A stretch of 64,000 nt of DNA from Erinaceus europaeus (taxonomy: Eukaryota > Chordata > Mammalia > Eulipotyphla > Erinaceidae): positions 87,506,161 to 87,570,160 of the forward strand of contig NC_080175.1 of the NCBI RefSeq assembly GCF_950295315.1. The letters are read 5' to 3'. The notes below the pieces were generated by a model. It ran no database searches, was not told the DNA's origin, and worked only from the letters and a program-made list of their open reading frames with translations. Shown here piece after piece: positions 33,179 to 43,455 of this stretch (position 1 is the stretch's first letter; every line of letters begins with the position of its first letter). The position numbers and the translations under genes are program-made.

Positions 33179-33629
33179 ATGTTTGTTCAGACGTTATTTT
33201 ATATTTATATACAAAGTTCAGTCAACAATGCAGACCAGTAGTGAAATGTCATCAGATATTAGTTGAGTATACAGCCTAAGGAGGGACACCTGTGAGATCC
33301 AGGAGTCAGGTGTGTGATGAGTGATTGCTGGCTCATTGGATAGATACATGGTTCTGCACATCGGTAGCAGGGAACCTGATTATTACTTTGTTGTGTTTTC
33401 CACTATACACAACTACTTTCCAGGATGAAATGATTCAATTCTCAACTACAGCACTTAAATAATTCAGGTTTTAGTGTCAAGAACTCAATATCGTGATTAG
33501 AGATGTAGGACTACATGGGAATTCACAAATGAGGTTTAATCCTCACTTCTAGGCACCTAGTTAAACCAGTGAAGTAGTTCAATGAACTGCTCATTACACA
33601 CTCTGAACAGACAGACCTAATAGAGCACA

Positions 33630-33676
<47 letters not shown>

Positions 33677-33825
33677 TTATCTCTCACAATATTTTCTACC
33701 ACTTCCCTAATCAAAATCTTCAGAAGACTGGCTTGGGCACTATACTATTGTGTCAAATATAATGCGTAGACTTTTAAACTTCCTTGCAGTGTTTACATTT
33801 TAATAGGGACACATTTTCAAGAAAC
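33179..33825. other. Unique DNA with a (CT)n tract
   Basis: A (CT)n run lies at 33632-33676. Nothing else recognised. Confidence 0.45.
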
Positions 33826-33837
33826 AAGACTTAAAAC

Positions 33838-33955
33838 AGAGACTGGGTACTGGCGCACCTGGTTATGTGCACGTTACCACACATGTTACCCAGGTCCAAA
33901 CCTCCTGGGCCCCTCCTGCAGGGAGAAAGCTTCGTGAGTGGTGAAGCAGATCTGT

Positions 33956-34000
<45 letters not shown>

Positions 34001-34094
34001 CTTCTCCCTCTCTCTCTCCCTCTCCATCTTTTTCTATCACATTTCCATATCAACTTTCTCTCTGTTCTATCGAATACTAAATAAATACTTTAAA
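33838..34094 (+). mobile_element. SINE with TSD and a (CT)n block
   Basis: The exact TSD AAGACTTAAAAC is at 33826-33837 and 34095-34106. Head GACTGGGTACTGGCGCACC, a damaged B-box, and a pyrimidine block expanded to (CT)n at 33961-34000, then AATAAATACTTTA. Confidence 0.9.
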
Positions 34095-34106
34095 AAGACT
34101 TAAAAC

Positions 34107-34797
34107 CACAGGACTCTATTAGTAAATAATCTAATCCATGAGTTATCAGTATGTGGAATACACTTGTATTCCCAAACCTCTAGAGATCCCACAAGGTGGG
34201 CAGTAACCTCCCCTTGGTGATCTGTTTTTGCAGTCCAATCTAATTGGTTCTCTGAGCAGGTGCACTATTTGCACATATCCTAGTGCTTGCCCTCATGCTG
34301 ACATTTACCTTTCCTTACTGGCCTCAAAATGTAGCTAAAATAATCCCTCTAGCATACTGTTGCTACTGGATACATAAGTTTAAGCTCTCTGATTTGCTGA
34401 GTAGGGCTGCATAAGAAAAAAAAATCAGTACACAGCAGAGCTAAAGAAGATTCAGAGGTGCTTTGATGAAAACAGACAATTTTGCTGCAGATTGCCTAAT
34501 GTATTGGCAGTTCTCAAATCACATCTCAAATCAGATGAAATAAATTTCAGAAAGTTATTTAGCATGAAGAATCCATTATTAAATTCAATGTATGAAATGT
34601 TAATGCAGATCTGTTGGCTCTTACTGCTGTTTGCTCCCAGCCGTCCTTCTTGCAAGGCTGGAATCATAAACTTAACTGTCAGTGTGGGTTGAGCACTTTT
34701 TAAATATGTTCTCTGCATCCTTAACCACACATAGGTCACCTTCCAGCTCTACGGAGACCAAAGTTTCAGAATGAACATTTGCCTCAGCACCATCAAC
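34107..34797. other. Unique DNA
   Basis: No element recognised. Overlapping 66- and 95-codon frames on opposite strands (34452-34739) show no domain. Confidence 0.45.
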
Positions 34798-34808
34798 CAG
34801 GCTCCACT

Positions 34809-35267
34809 TTTTTTTTATTTAAAAAAGGAGACATTAACAAAACCGTAGGATAAGAGGTGTACAACTCCACTCAGTTCCCACCACCAGAACTCTGTATCCC
34901 ATCCCCTCCCCTGAGAGCTTTCCTATTCTTTGTGTTTATAACAATAACTATCTATTGTCTTCTTGAACCCTAAGACAGCAGGAACTTCACATTTCCACTA
35001 TAGAGCCTGTATTTCCCCCAGTCCTGGAACCTTAGGGTGAGGTACAGTTTCCTACATGCTTCTCTCAATTCATACCAAATAATATTGCATCTGTGGATCC
35101 CAACCTAATCAACACAACGAGTCCCACCTCAGCATGCTTCACTTCAGACTGTGTCCAGAGACTTCAGGTGTGGAATGACAACCCTTCAGCTTCATTACTC
35201 GGGTGAGACCTTTCCTTTCATAGTATTCTCTAATTCCATTCCAGGCAGTTCACTTCCTAACAAAGTT
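34809..35267 (-). mobile_element. L1 3'UTR insertion with 5' inversion
   Basis: Left part (to about 34936) is the antisense L1 3' end with its T-run. The right part (about 34945-35267) is sense L1 3'UTR matching 2195-2535. Both are inside one TSD: CCAGGCTCCACTTTTT (34798) and CCAGGCTGCATTTTTT (35268). Twin priming best explains this. Confidence 0.85.
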
Positions 35268-35439
35268 CCAGGCTGCATTTTTTAACCAATGTTTGACACA
35301 CCTGAATTTGTGCTTTTTAGTAAAAGCTTGTGGTGGCAATGGCATTTTCATCAGCAATGAATACCTATTTACTATGATACCTTTTATTTCTGAAAAAAGA
35401 CTGAAACTTTGCAAATTACATATTCTTAAAAAATTGTCC

Positions 35440-35592
35440 TGGAAAAGGATGACAGAGGATCTAGTGGGGGTTGTATTGTTATGTGGAAAACTGAGAAATG
35501 TTATCCATGTACAAACTTGTAAATTGTATTTACAGTTGAATGTAAAACATTAATCCCCCAATAAAGGGGAAAAATTATAACAAAAAAATTGC
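35440..35592 (+). mobile_element. L1 3' terminal fragment
   Basis: The last about 150 bp of the short-3'UTR L1 lineage: GAAAAACTGAGAAATGTTA-like sequence, ACATTAATCCCCCAATAAAG and an A-rich tail. 5'-truncated. Confidence 0.8.
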
Positions 35593-35600
35593 ATTGACCT

Positions 35601-35906
35601 GGGGCCAGATGGTAACTCAGAGGGTTAAGCGCATGTGGTGCAAGGACCAGCATAAGGATCTGGGTTCGAGCCCAGGGCCCACCACCTGCAGGGGGATCAC
35701 TTCACAAGTGGGAAAGCCGATCTGCAGGTGTCTATCTTTCTCTACCCCTCTTTGTCTTCCCCTCCTCTCTTGATTTCTCTCTGTTCTGTCCAACAATAGC
35801 AATAACAACAAGGGCAGAAAAATGGGAAAAAAATGTTTTCCAGGAGCAGTGGACTTGTAGTGCAGGCACCGAGCCCCAGCAATAACCCTGGAAGAAAAAA
35901 AACTGC
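35601..35906 (+). mobile_element. SINE, long form
   Basis: Starts GGGGCCAGATGGTAACTCAG, with B-box GGGTTCGAGCCC, pyrimidine block, CAATAACAACAAGGGCAG linker, the 3' module with GGAGCAGTGGACTTG and CACCGAGCCCCAGC, and an A-run. It sits directly after an L1 tail. Confidence 0.9.
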
Positions 35907-36179
35907 CACTGAATGAAAACAATTCACATAATGTTGTGGGCATGTTTCTTATCATTGTGTGTATCCTTCCCCAAAGAGGTACTTCTTGGGGAAGGGCCAT
36001 TTGTTAGCAAGAATGAAGTGGAGATCTGTGTACGTTTATAGAACATAAAAAGCAAATGTTTTGTGTAACCTACCAGAAATTCTAGTATAATCACTTTACT
36101 ATAGAACATGTATCATGATGGGCTATAGTGAGTCAACTTTCCTAAGAATATGATGTTTGAATATGTCCCTAAGACACTT

Positions 36180-36184
<5 letters not shown>

Positions 36185-36216
<32 letters not shown>
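36185..36216. repeat. (TG)n microsatellite
   Basis: About 16 units. Confidence 0.95.
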
Positions 36217-36217
<1 letters not shown>

Positions 36218-36487
36218 TTTAGTTGGAATCTTTAATCCATGAAGAATACATGGCTTGTTAATGTATGATGCTTTGGGGAGCAAATTAATGTTCTTTTGTG
36301 TACTTTTTTTCATTGTGGATTGACATACCTACCTTGTATAATTACTTTTATATACTGACCTAGGTTTAATGTCCAATTTACTATATTTAATCAGATAACT
36401 ACATAATAGCTTCTTCTGAAATCTTACTTCCTCCGAAGTATTAGCACAGATTATATATATGTATATATATATATACATATATTTCTG

Positions 36488-36780
36488 TGTGTGTGGCCAC
36501 CAGGGCTATCATTGGGGTTCTGTGCCAGCACTACAAATCCACAGCTCCTGGTGGCCATCTTTTTCGTTTTTATTGGATAAGTCAGAGAGTAATTGAGAGA
36601 GGAGGGGAGACAAAGAGGGAGAGAGAAAGACAGACACCTGCAGACAGAGAAGGAGAGTGAAAGATAGACACCTACAGACTTGTGAAACCCCTGCACCTAG
36701 GGCTCGAACCAGGATTCTTATGTGGGGTCCTTGCTCTTTGTCCTATGTGTGCTTAACCCGGTGTGTCACCACCCGGGCCC
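36488..36780 (-). mobile_element. SINE, long form, antisense, with internal duplication
   Basis: Reverse 3' module (CCACCAGGGCTATCATTGGG, GTGGCCATCTTTTT), body and head ending CACCACCCGGGCCCC. The stretch with GACACCTGCAGAC is duplicated imperfectly in tandem at about 36617-36680. Confidence 0.88.
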
Positions 36781-37149
36781 CACACAAACATATTTTACAC
36801 AAAATTATTCAGTCTTTTCAGATGTCCATTGTTTAGTATAACTATGTCAATTTTACAGATTAGAAAACTAAACTTAAAGAAAGTCAATGGACATAATTTT
36901 AGAGCCTTCCTTCAGACGGTCCCAAAATCTCTTTATTTTAAATGGACCCCATGAACTCTCCACTCTTCGTTCTGCCACCCATATACCAGAATTTCTCTAT
37001 TACAAACTTCCTACATTTCATAAGACCATACTTACAACTGTCTCTAAGCTGAAAGTAAATTATTCATATATTAGGATGTGAATATTATATTCCATTGTTG
37101 CTACAATATTTTTAGATGATATCTCTCTCTTTCGCTCTCTCTCTCATAT

Positions 37150-37412
37150 TTGTTTCTTAAATGCCACCAGAGTTATCACTGCGCTTGGTGTCAGCACTAT
37201 GAATCTGCTGCTTCCAGAGGCCATTTCCATTTTTTCCTTTTTTTTTTTTTTTGATAGGGCAGAGAGAAATTAAGAGGAGAGGGGAATATAGAAAGGGAGA
37301 GAGAAAGACCCCCACAAACTTGCTTCACTACCTGTGAAGTGCACCCCACCCCCGCCTGCAGTAGGTGTGGATGGCAGGGCTTGAACTTGGGTCCTTATAC
37401 AAGGTTTTTCAC
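37150..37412 (-). mobile_element. SINE, long form, antisense, head lost
   Basis: TGCCACCAGAGTTATCACTG, AGAGGCCATTTCCA, T-run and body with GGCTTGAACTTGGGTCC. The head end is missing and the next SINE begins within 20 bp. Confidence 0.85.
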
Positions 37413-37427
37413 ATCTGTTTTATTTAT

Positions 37428-37507
37428 TTTTGCCACCTGGATTGTAGCTGGGGTTCAGCACTTACATGATGAATCCATCTCTCCAGGCAGCCTTTTCTTT
37501 TTCTCTC

Positions 37508-37604
<97 letters not shown>

Positions 37605-37779
37605 ATTTGATGGGACAGAGAAATTGAGAAGGGGAGGGGAGGTAGATGAAGAGAGAAAAAGAGACACCTTCAATAGAGAGTTACCGCCTGTGAAGTTTCC
37701 CACCTGTGGGGATGGAGCCTTGAGCCTGGGTCCTTGCTCATGGTAACGTGTGTGTTCAAGCAGGTACATCTAGCCTCAG
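37428..37779 (-). mobile_element. SINE, long form, antisense, with pyrimidine tract
   Basis: Reverse 3' module, then (TTTC)n/(CT)n at 37505-37606 between module and body, then GAGCCTGGGTCC and a decayed head. Confidence 0.85.
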
Positions 37780-37789
37780 GTTTAGTTTG

Positions 37790-37920
37790 TTTTCAAGATT
37801 TATTTATCAATGAGAGTGCACCAGAGCATAACTGGCACATGAGATATGAGGGATGGAGCTCTGAGCCTAGATTAGCGGGTACTGTGGTCTCTCAATACTG
37901 CACGTCTGAGGCATGAGTTT
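37790..37920 (-). mobile_element. Old SINE, antisense
   Basis: A diverged copy of the type at 8222-8354: GGAGCTCTGAGCCTAGATTAG marks the B-box side and CTGAGGCATGAG the head side. Confidence 0.55.
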
Positions 37921-39038
37921 TCCAAACTGCATGTGTGTTTTAATTACTAACTCTACTTCTAAATATAAATTATGTTCCTAGCTAGAATAAAGGAAAGTGA
38001 GATACTGTGAATGTACCGATTTTTCACTTTATCATTTCTAATGATCTAAAAGAGAAACAACAGCTTCAAAATGAAACATTGTGTTTGCCTATATTCTTTT
38101 AGCTAACCTTGCTTTACTGGTCCTTTCCTTAGATGAAACAGACACTCTGATTCTGCATAGAAATCCTTGTGCTTTTGTCCCCCTATGCTTTTAACTAGGC
38201 TTTTGCTATGAATCGCTTAGAATTTGGTTTACCCTGAATAAATGGAAAGTAATTTACCCTCAGAAGACTGTGAAACTGTTTGGTCTCAGCAGGCTCCATT
38301 GTGAAATCCCAGCATGAACTAGGGTGATGAGAGACAGGCCTTGCTACAACAGACTGTTGCCAGACATTTTAAACATTTAGACGTTCATGAATTACTATCA
38401 ATATATGATGGGTGTAAAAAGAAAAAAAAAACCTGGACAAATGTGAACAGCCTAAATCAACCACACTTTAGTAGTGGCTCCCCAGTAAATAAAATCAGAC
38501 ATTAAATTGTAGGGAAAAAAACCTAGCCTCTAAGAAATAGAAATATAGCTAGATTTAAATTTATCCTAGATGTTACTTATAAAATGGTATCTTAATTCAC
38601 TGATAACAAATGATAACATCTCTATCAACAAAGTTTTACTAAAAGCATCCACACATATATTAACCTATTTGATTTTTACTGCAGTATTATGTGATAATTC
38701 AGACACTTCATTTTTTTCTTCCCAAATTATAAGATCATATGTCTCAGTCGGGTTAAACATGTGGCCTAAAACAGGAACTAGAGGAATGGGATACAAATCC
38801 GTGCCCCCAAATTTCACTTCTCTTGTTCTTTTTGGTTTTGGTACTATTTTTTAAAAAGTCAAGACAACACACACATCTGCTACTACTATCTGATATAAAT
38901 TTGGATAAATGTATGAAACTAGTTTATCTGATTTGATAACTATTTCTTCAAGGGCATACACAGACACAGGTTAATTTCAACTGATAAGATTTGTAGGGGT
39001 CCCATTAGGAGATCACTTAGAAACAGCAGAAGCTTGAA
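37921..39038. other. Unique DNA
   Basis: No recognisable element. A 94-codon frame (38570-38854) has no domain. Confidence 0.5.
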
Positions 39039-39050
39039 AAATATTAAATT

Positions 39051-39342
39051 GCGGGAGTCAGTCGGTAGCGCAGTGGGCTAAGCACACGTGGCACAAAGCA
39101 CAAGGACCAGAGAAAGGATCCCGGTTCGAGCCCCCAGCTCCTCACCTGCAGGGGAGTCGCTTCACAGGCGGTGAAGTAGGTCTACAGGTATCTATCTTTC
39201 TCTCCCCCACTCTGTCTTCCCCTCCTCTCTCCATTTCTCTCTGTCCTATCCAACAACGATATCAATAACAACTATAATAACTACAACATAAAACAACAAG
39301 GGCAACAAAAGGGAATAAATAAATAGAAAAAATAGAAAAAAA
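39051..39342 (+). mobile_element. SINE, first of a tandem pair
   Basis: A full copy starting GCGGGAGTCAGTCGGTAGCG with B-box GGTTCGAGCCCCC, CAACAACGATATCAATAACA linker and A-rich tail. The 8-bp target ATTAAATT lies at 39043-39050, again at 39343-39350, and a third time at 39640-39647. Confidence 0.93.
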
Positions 39343-39350
39343 ATTAAATT

Positions 39351-39639
39351 GCGGGAGTCGGGCGGTAGTGCAGCGGATTAAGAGCAGGTGGCGCAAAGAA
39401 CAAGGACCGGTGTAAAGATCCTGGTTGGAATCCCGGCTCCCCATCTTTAGGGGAGTCGCTTCACAAGCAGTGAAGTAGGTCTGCAGGTGGCTTTCTCTTC
39501 TCCTCTCTGTCTTCCCCTCCTTTCTCTACTTCTCTATGTCCTATCCATCAACGACGGACTCAATAATAACAACAATAAAATAACAAGGGCAACAAAATGG
39601 AAAATAAATACACATATATAACAAAATTTAAAAAAATAC
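39351..39639 (+). mobile_element. SINE, second of a tandem pair
   Basis: Starts GCGGGAGTCGGGCGGTAGTG exactly 300 bp after the first copy. It differs from it at many sites, so it is a separate insertion rather than a recent duplication. B-box damaged (GGTTGGAATCCC). Confidence 0.93.
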
Positions 39640-39651
39640 ATTAAATTTCTC

Positions 39652-39788
39652 TTTTTCCATCTACTGAGAGAGAAGGGGAAAAGACAGAGACGCAGCAGAG
39701 GACAGCCATAGCAGTTCCAGGACAAGAAACTGGATCTGGACTTGATGCATGCAAGACATATCTCCTACTCATTTAGTTACCTGCCCTA
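39652..39788 (-). mobile_element. Old SINE fragment, antisense
   Basis: GAGAGAGAAGGGGAAAAGAC followed by GGATCTGGACTTGATGCATGC and a head-side ACTCATTTAGTTACCTGCCC. Confidence 0.6.
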
Positions 39789-41631
39789 TTACTAATAACT
39801 GCACACACTTTGAATTTCAGTAATAATGGAATGAAACCTTAGGTTCCTGGGACAATTCTGTGAAAATACTGTAACCTTCAGATGCTACAAGCAGAACTAA
39901 TACGGCCCAGAAACCACAAAATTTTAAAATATTATATTTTTCTCAGATCAAACAATGCATGTTCCCAAACTAGTGTTTTTCTTCCATTTTACTCCTTTTC
40001 AAACTGAGCATGTAAACATCTTAGACAATCAAGAGGTGTAACCTTTTCACACTAATGACACCAGCTAGTTCAGGAATCGTGTCACATCTGCAGAAAAACA
40101 CAAAACTTCAATTTATTCTTTTCTGGATGGCAAGTACTCTAACATATTCTTATGAACACATGGGATGAAGTAGTTAAATTTTGGGACTACTTTGCATGTT
40201 TTAAAAATGCAATCTGTATAAGTGTATGGCATAATATTATTTGCATACTATTTGTATTTAAATTTGAACTTTATATCTCGGTATAAAAATGAACTTGAGT
40301 AAACATGATTAAAGTGGAGGAATTAATTTTCTCCAGATTGAAATATATAGAATGTTCCCAGGGGAATATTATCAATATTCTATAGACTGCTTCTCTGACA
40401 CTTGAATTTTTCTTATTTTCTGTTTAAAATGGAAGGCCATTAAAACTAGATAATTAAATGCTATCACTAACATGTATACATATTATAATGCATATAAAAT
40501 ATATGAAATCTAAATATTTATTAAGAAAAATTAACTCAAACATAAATAACTATAATAGTAATAGAAAATTAAAAAGAATATCCCTGTATAATTTCAAAAT
40601 ATCGCATATCATAAATGTATGCCAGCAAGTTGTTGCATGACACTATATATTTCCATATGAACTGAATTACTAATATAAACACATACATATATTTTAAGTT
40701 GTCAATAGTAGATCTAATACTATAAAATTCAAATATGGAATCATCAAATTGAGTTATATTTCAAATTCTCAATTCTTTAATAATAATATTTAATTCTAGA
40801 GAGCTATTTTATTGGTCTCTAAATAACTGATTTTTGGAGGGAAAGCCATTCAATGCTAATAATTTTCATTTAAGCACTTTGAATCTCAGAGATTCTTAGT
40901 ACTTGGAAATAATTAGAAATTGTACTGTTCTCTTTCTTGAAAATGTCCATTGTTACTTTAGCATTATTTGAAAGCTTAATGTCTCATTTACTCTCACATT
41001 AGTGATAGTATTTTATAAGGAAGCATCTTTCTCTATAATCTTAATGAATTTAAAAACTTGATTCAACCATCTATAATGGTTCTGAAATGGAACTTTTTGT
41101 TCAATTTCTACTGGGATGTAAAATTTTTCATATAGTGTGTTTATTATTTGCCTGCTTATGTTCTAATCATACAACATAAATAAAAGTATTGTTTAAAATT
41201 TCCCATTTCTTAATCTCTTAGTATTGCCTTAGTGAGGAAGTCATTTCAAAAGTAATTGTGTGGTTTCTGGTTGATACACTGTGTTTTATGTTTTAACCTC
41301 AATGAAAATCAAGTAGAAGCTATAAGTAGAAGCTGGCTCTCAAAGTCTTTTTCTCATGAAAATTTGACTGACTAGAAGAAAGCATGAAAACTTTATTAGT
41401 TCAAGGAAACTCCAAATATATATTCAGACTCTTTAATGTAATTGCAGATTCTACTGTATTAAAGATGTGTGGGACTTAGTGAATAGCAGGTAAATCCTGA
41501 CATCATTAAGGTTTTTTGGAGAGTGTTCTGGCTAAAGATCTTTTAAACTTCAATAGTCAAGATATAACTACTTTCTTCACATATTGCAAAAACTATTTCA
41601 AATACCCAGTGGTATTTATTTAACACATTTT
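39789..41631. other. Unique AT-rich DNA
   Basis: 1.8 kb without a recognisable element, very AT-rich at 40440-40800. Confidence 0.5.
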
Positions 41632-41827
41632 AAAAACTATTTTATTGAATAGAGACAGAGAGAAATCAAGCGAGAAAGGGGAGGTACAGTTAAAGAAAAG
41701 GAAACACTTAGATAATTCTGCTTCACTGCTCATGAAACTTTTCCCCTGCAGATGGGGTCTTGGGGCTTGAACACAGGTCCTTATAGTCAGTACTTCTTAT
41801 GTGTGGTCACTGCTCTGAACACTTACA
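41632..41827 (-). mobile_element. SINE, antisense
   Basis: TTTTATTGAATAGAGACAGAG, body, GGGCTTGAACACAGGTCC (B-box side). The head end is diverged. Confidence 0.8.
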
Positions 41828-41839
41828 AAATGTTCTTTT

Positions 41840-42129
41840 AGGAATTAGAGCTCCAGGACACATTGGTAGGAGTATGGATCAATCTGTCAACACCCATGTT
41901 TAGCAGGGAAGCAATTTTATAGAAGCCAGACCTTCCACCTTCTGCATCCCACAATGACCTTGGGTCCATACTCCCAGAGTGATAAAGAATAGGAAAGCTA
42001 TCAGGGGATGGGATGGGATATGGAGTTCTGGTGGTGGGAATTGTATGGAGTTGTACCCCTCTTATCCTATGGTTTTTGTCAGTGTTTCCTTTTTATAAAT
42101 AAAATTAAAAAATAAAATAAATAAAAAAG
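41840..42129 (+). mobile_element. L1 3' terminal fragment with TSD
   Basis: A 290-bp copy of the long-lineage terminal module (matches 2835-3090) ending in TAAATAAAATT and an A-rich tail. TSD AAATGTTCTTTT at 41828-41839 and 42130-42141. Confidence 0.88.
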
Positions 42130-42281
42130 AAATGTTCTTTTTCAGTCCTAGTCTTTTATATCATTAGGTATGTATGTATTATACGTGTATTGTACAGATG
42201 AGGAACCTGGCCTTAGAGAAGGTAAGCAATTGACTTGCTGAAGGTCACCTAAGCAAAGGACTTTGGGGAAGGAGGGAAGGA

Positions 42282-42860
42282 AATGGATGTGTGTGTGTGT
42301 GTGTGTGTGGTGTGTGTGTACGGTGTGTGTGTGGTGTGTGTGTGGTGTGTGTGGTATGTGTGTGTGTGTGATGTGTGTGTGTGGTGTGTGTGTGGTGTGT
42401 GTGTGGTGTGTGTGTGTGTGATGTGTGTGTGGTGTGTGTGTGTAATGTGTGTGTGGTGTGGTGTGTGTGTGGTGTGTGGTGTGTGGTGTGTGTGTGGTGT
42501 GTGTGTGTGGTGTGTGTGTGTGGTGTGTGTGTATATGGTGTGTGTGTGGTGTGGTGTGTGTGTGGGGGGTGTGTGTGTGTGGTGTGGTGTGTGTGTGGGG
42601 GGTGTGTGTGTGTGGGGGGTGTATGTGTGTGTGTGGTGTGTGTGTGTGTGTGGTGTGTGTGTATGTGGTGTGTGTGTGTGTATGGTGTGTGTGTGTGGTG
42701 TGTGTGGTGTGTGTGGTGTGTGTGTGTGTGGTGTGTGTGTGTGTGTGGTGTGTTTGTGTGTGTGGTGTGTGTGTGGTGTGTATGTGTGGTGTGTGTGTGG
42801 TGTGTGTGGTGTGTGTGTGGTGTGTGTGCGTGTGATGTGTGTGTGTGGCGGGGGGGTGTT
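42282..42860. repeat. TG-rich minisatellite, about 580 bp
   Basis: (TG)n broken at irregular intervals by an extra G, giving TGTGTGTGG-like units, and ending in a G-run. The reverse strand has 232- and 262-codon frames of His-Thr-Pro repeats, a by-product of the composition. It may have arisen from the G-rich/TG-rich part of an L1 3'UTR or by slippage. Confidence 0.95.
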
Positions 42861-42864
42861 TGAT

Positions 42865-42990
42865 ATATGATGATAGAAAAAATGGAAGCAAGAATATTTT
42901 GATATCTCTCATGGGAAGATGAGTAATGGTGTCCAACTGTCAACGACTGTATTGTAAACCATCAACTCCCTACTAAAATGTAAACCAAAT
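42865..42990 (+). mobile_element. Probable old L1 3' terminus
   Basis: Resembles 50840-50975: AAGAATATTTTGATATCTCTCATGGGA followed by a GTATTGTAAACCAT stretch, as in decayed short-lineage L1 ends. Low confidence. Confidence 0.4.
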
Positions 42991-43098
42991 TTTTACTGAA
43001 AAACGAACAAAAATCACTAAAGCAAGGTTTTAAGTATCTGTTCAGGGATTTCCCAGCTTATCTACTATGCCCATGCTGATAATACTTACTGAGTTTCC

Positions 43099-43450
43099 TG
43101 CTATGAAATGAACTGTCTCAACCCCAAATTCATATACTGAGTCCCTACTGTTAGAGAGAGGTAGTCAGGAGGAAGTTTTTAGAAGGCAATTCTGTTTAGT
43201 TGAGTTCACCAGGGCAGAGTAGTCATGAAGCATGGCATTCACTAAGAAGAGACCAGAGAGCTTGCAGTCTCTGCCAAGTCACTATGAAGTTTTTCACATG
43301 GCAAGACACATCATCTGCAAGTCAAGAAGCAAGTTCTTCCCAAACCTGACCATGGTTTTTAAATCTAGGCACCAGAACTGTAAAGAAACAAACTTCTGAT
43401 GTTTAGACCTAGTTGGTGGTATTCTGTTTTGACATTGCAACCTAACAGAA
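43099..43450 (+). mobile_element. Ancient LTR, MaLR (MLT1)-like
   Basis: TGCTATGAAATGAACTGTCTC with CCAAATTCATATACTGAG at the start, and CACCAGAACTGTAAAGAAAC plus GGTGGTATTCTGTTTTGAC at the end match the known start and end of MLT1 LTRs of ERVL-MaLR elements. TG start, and CA end near 43447. Strongly diverged, so old and shared by many mammals. Confidence 0.7.
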
Positions 43451-43455
43451 ACGTG

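Noticed and set aside
35617..36000. 127-codon minus-strand frame
   Set aside because: Mostly reverse-strand SINE. Similar frames recur in many SINE copies (e.g. 48439-48753, 31019-31468), so it reflects SINE composition.
42282..42860. Possible CRISPR-like array
   Set aside because: No constant repeat with unique spacers. It is a simple repeat in a mammalian genome.
42148..42943. 262- and 232-codon minus-strand frames rich in His-Thr-Pro
   Set aside because: They are translations of the TG/G minisatellite. All three plus-strand frames are open as well, as expected of a simple repeat. No domain, no start context.
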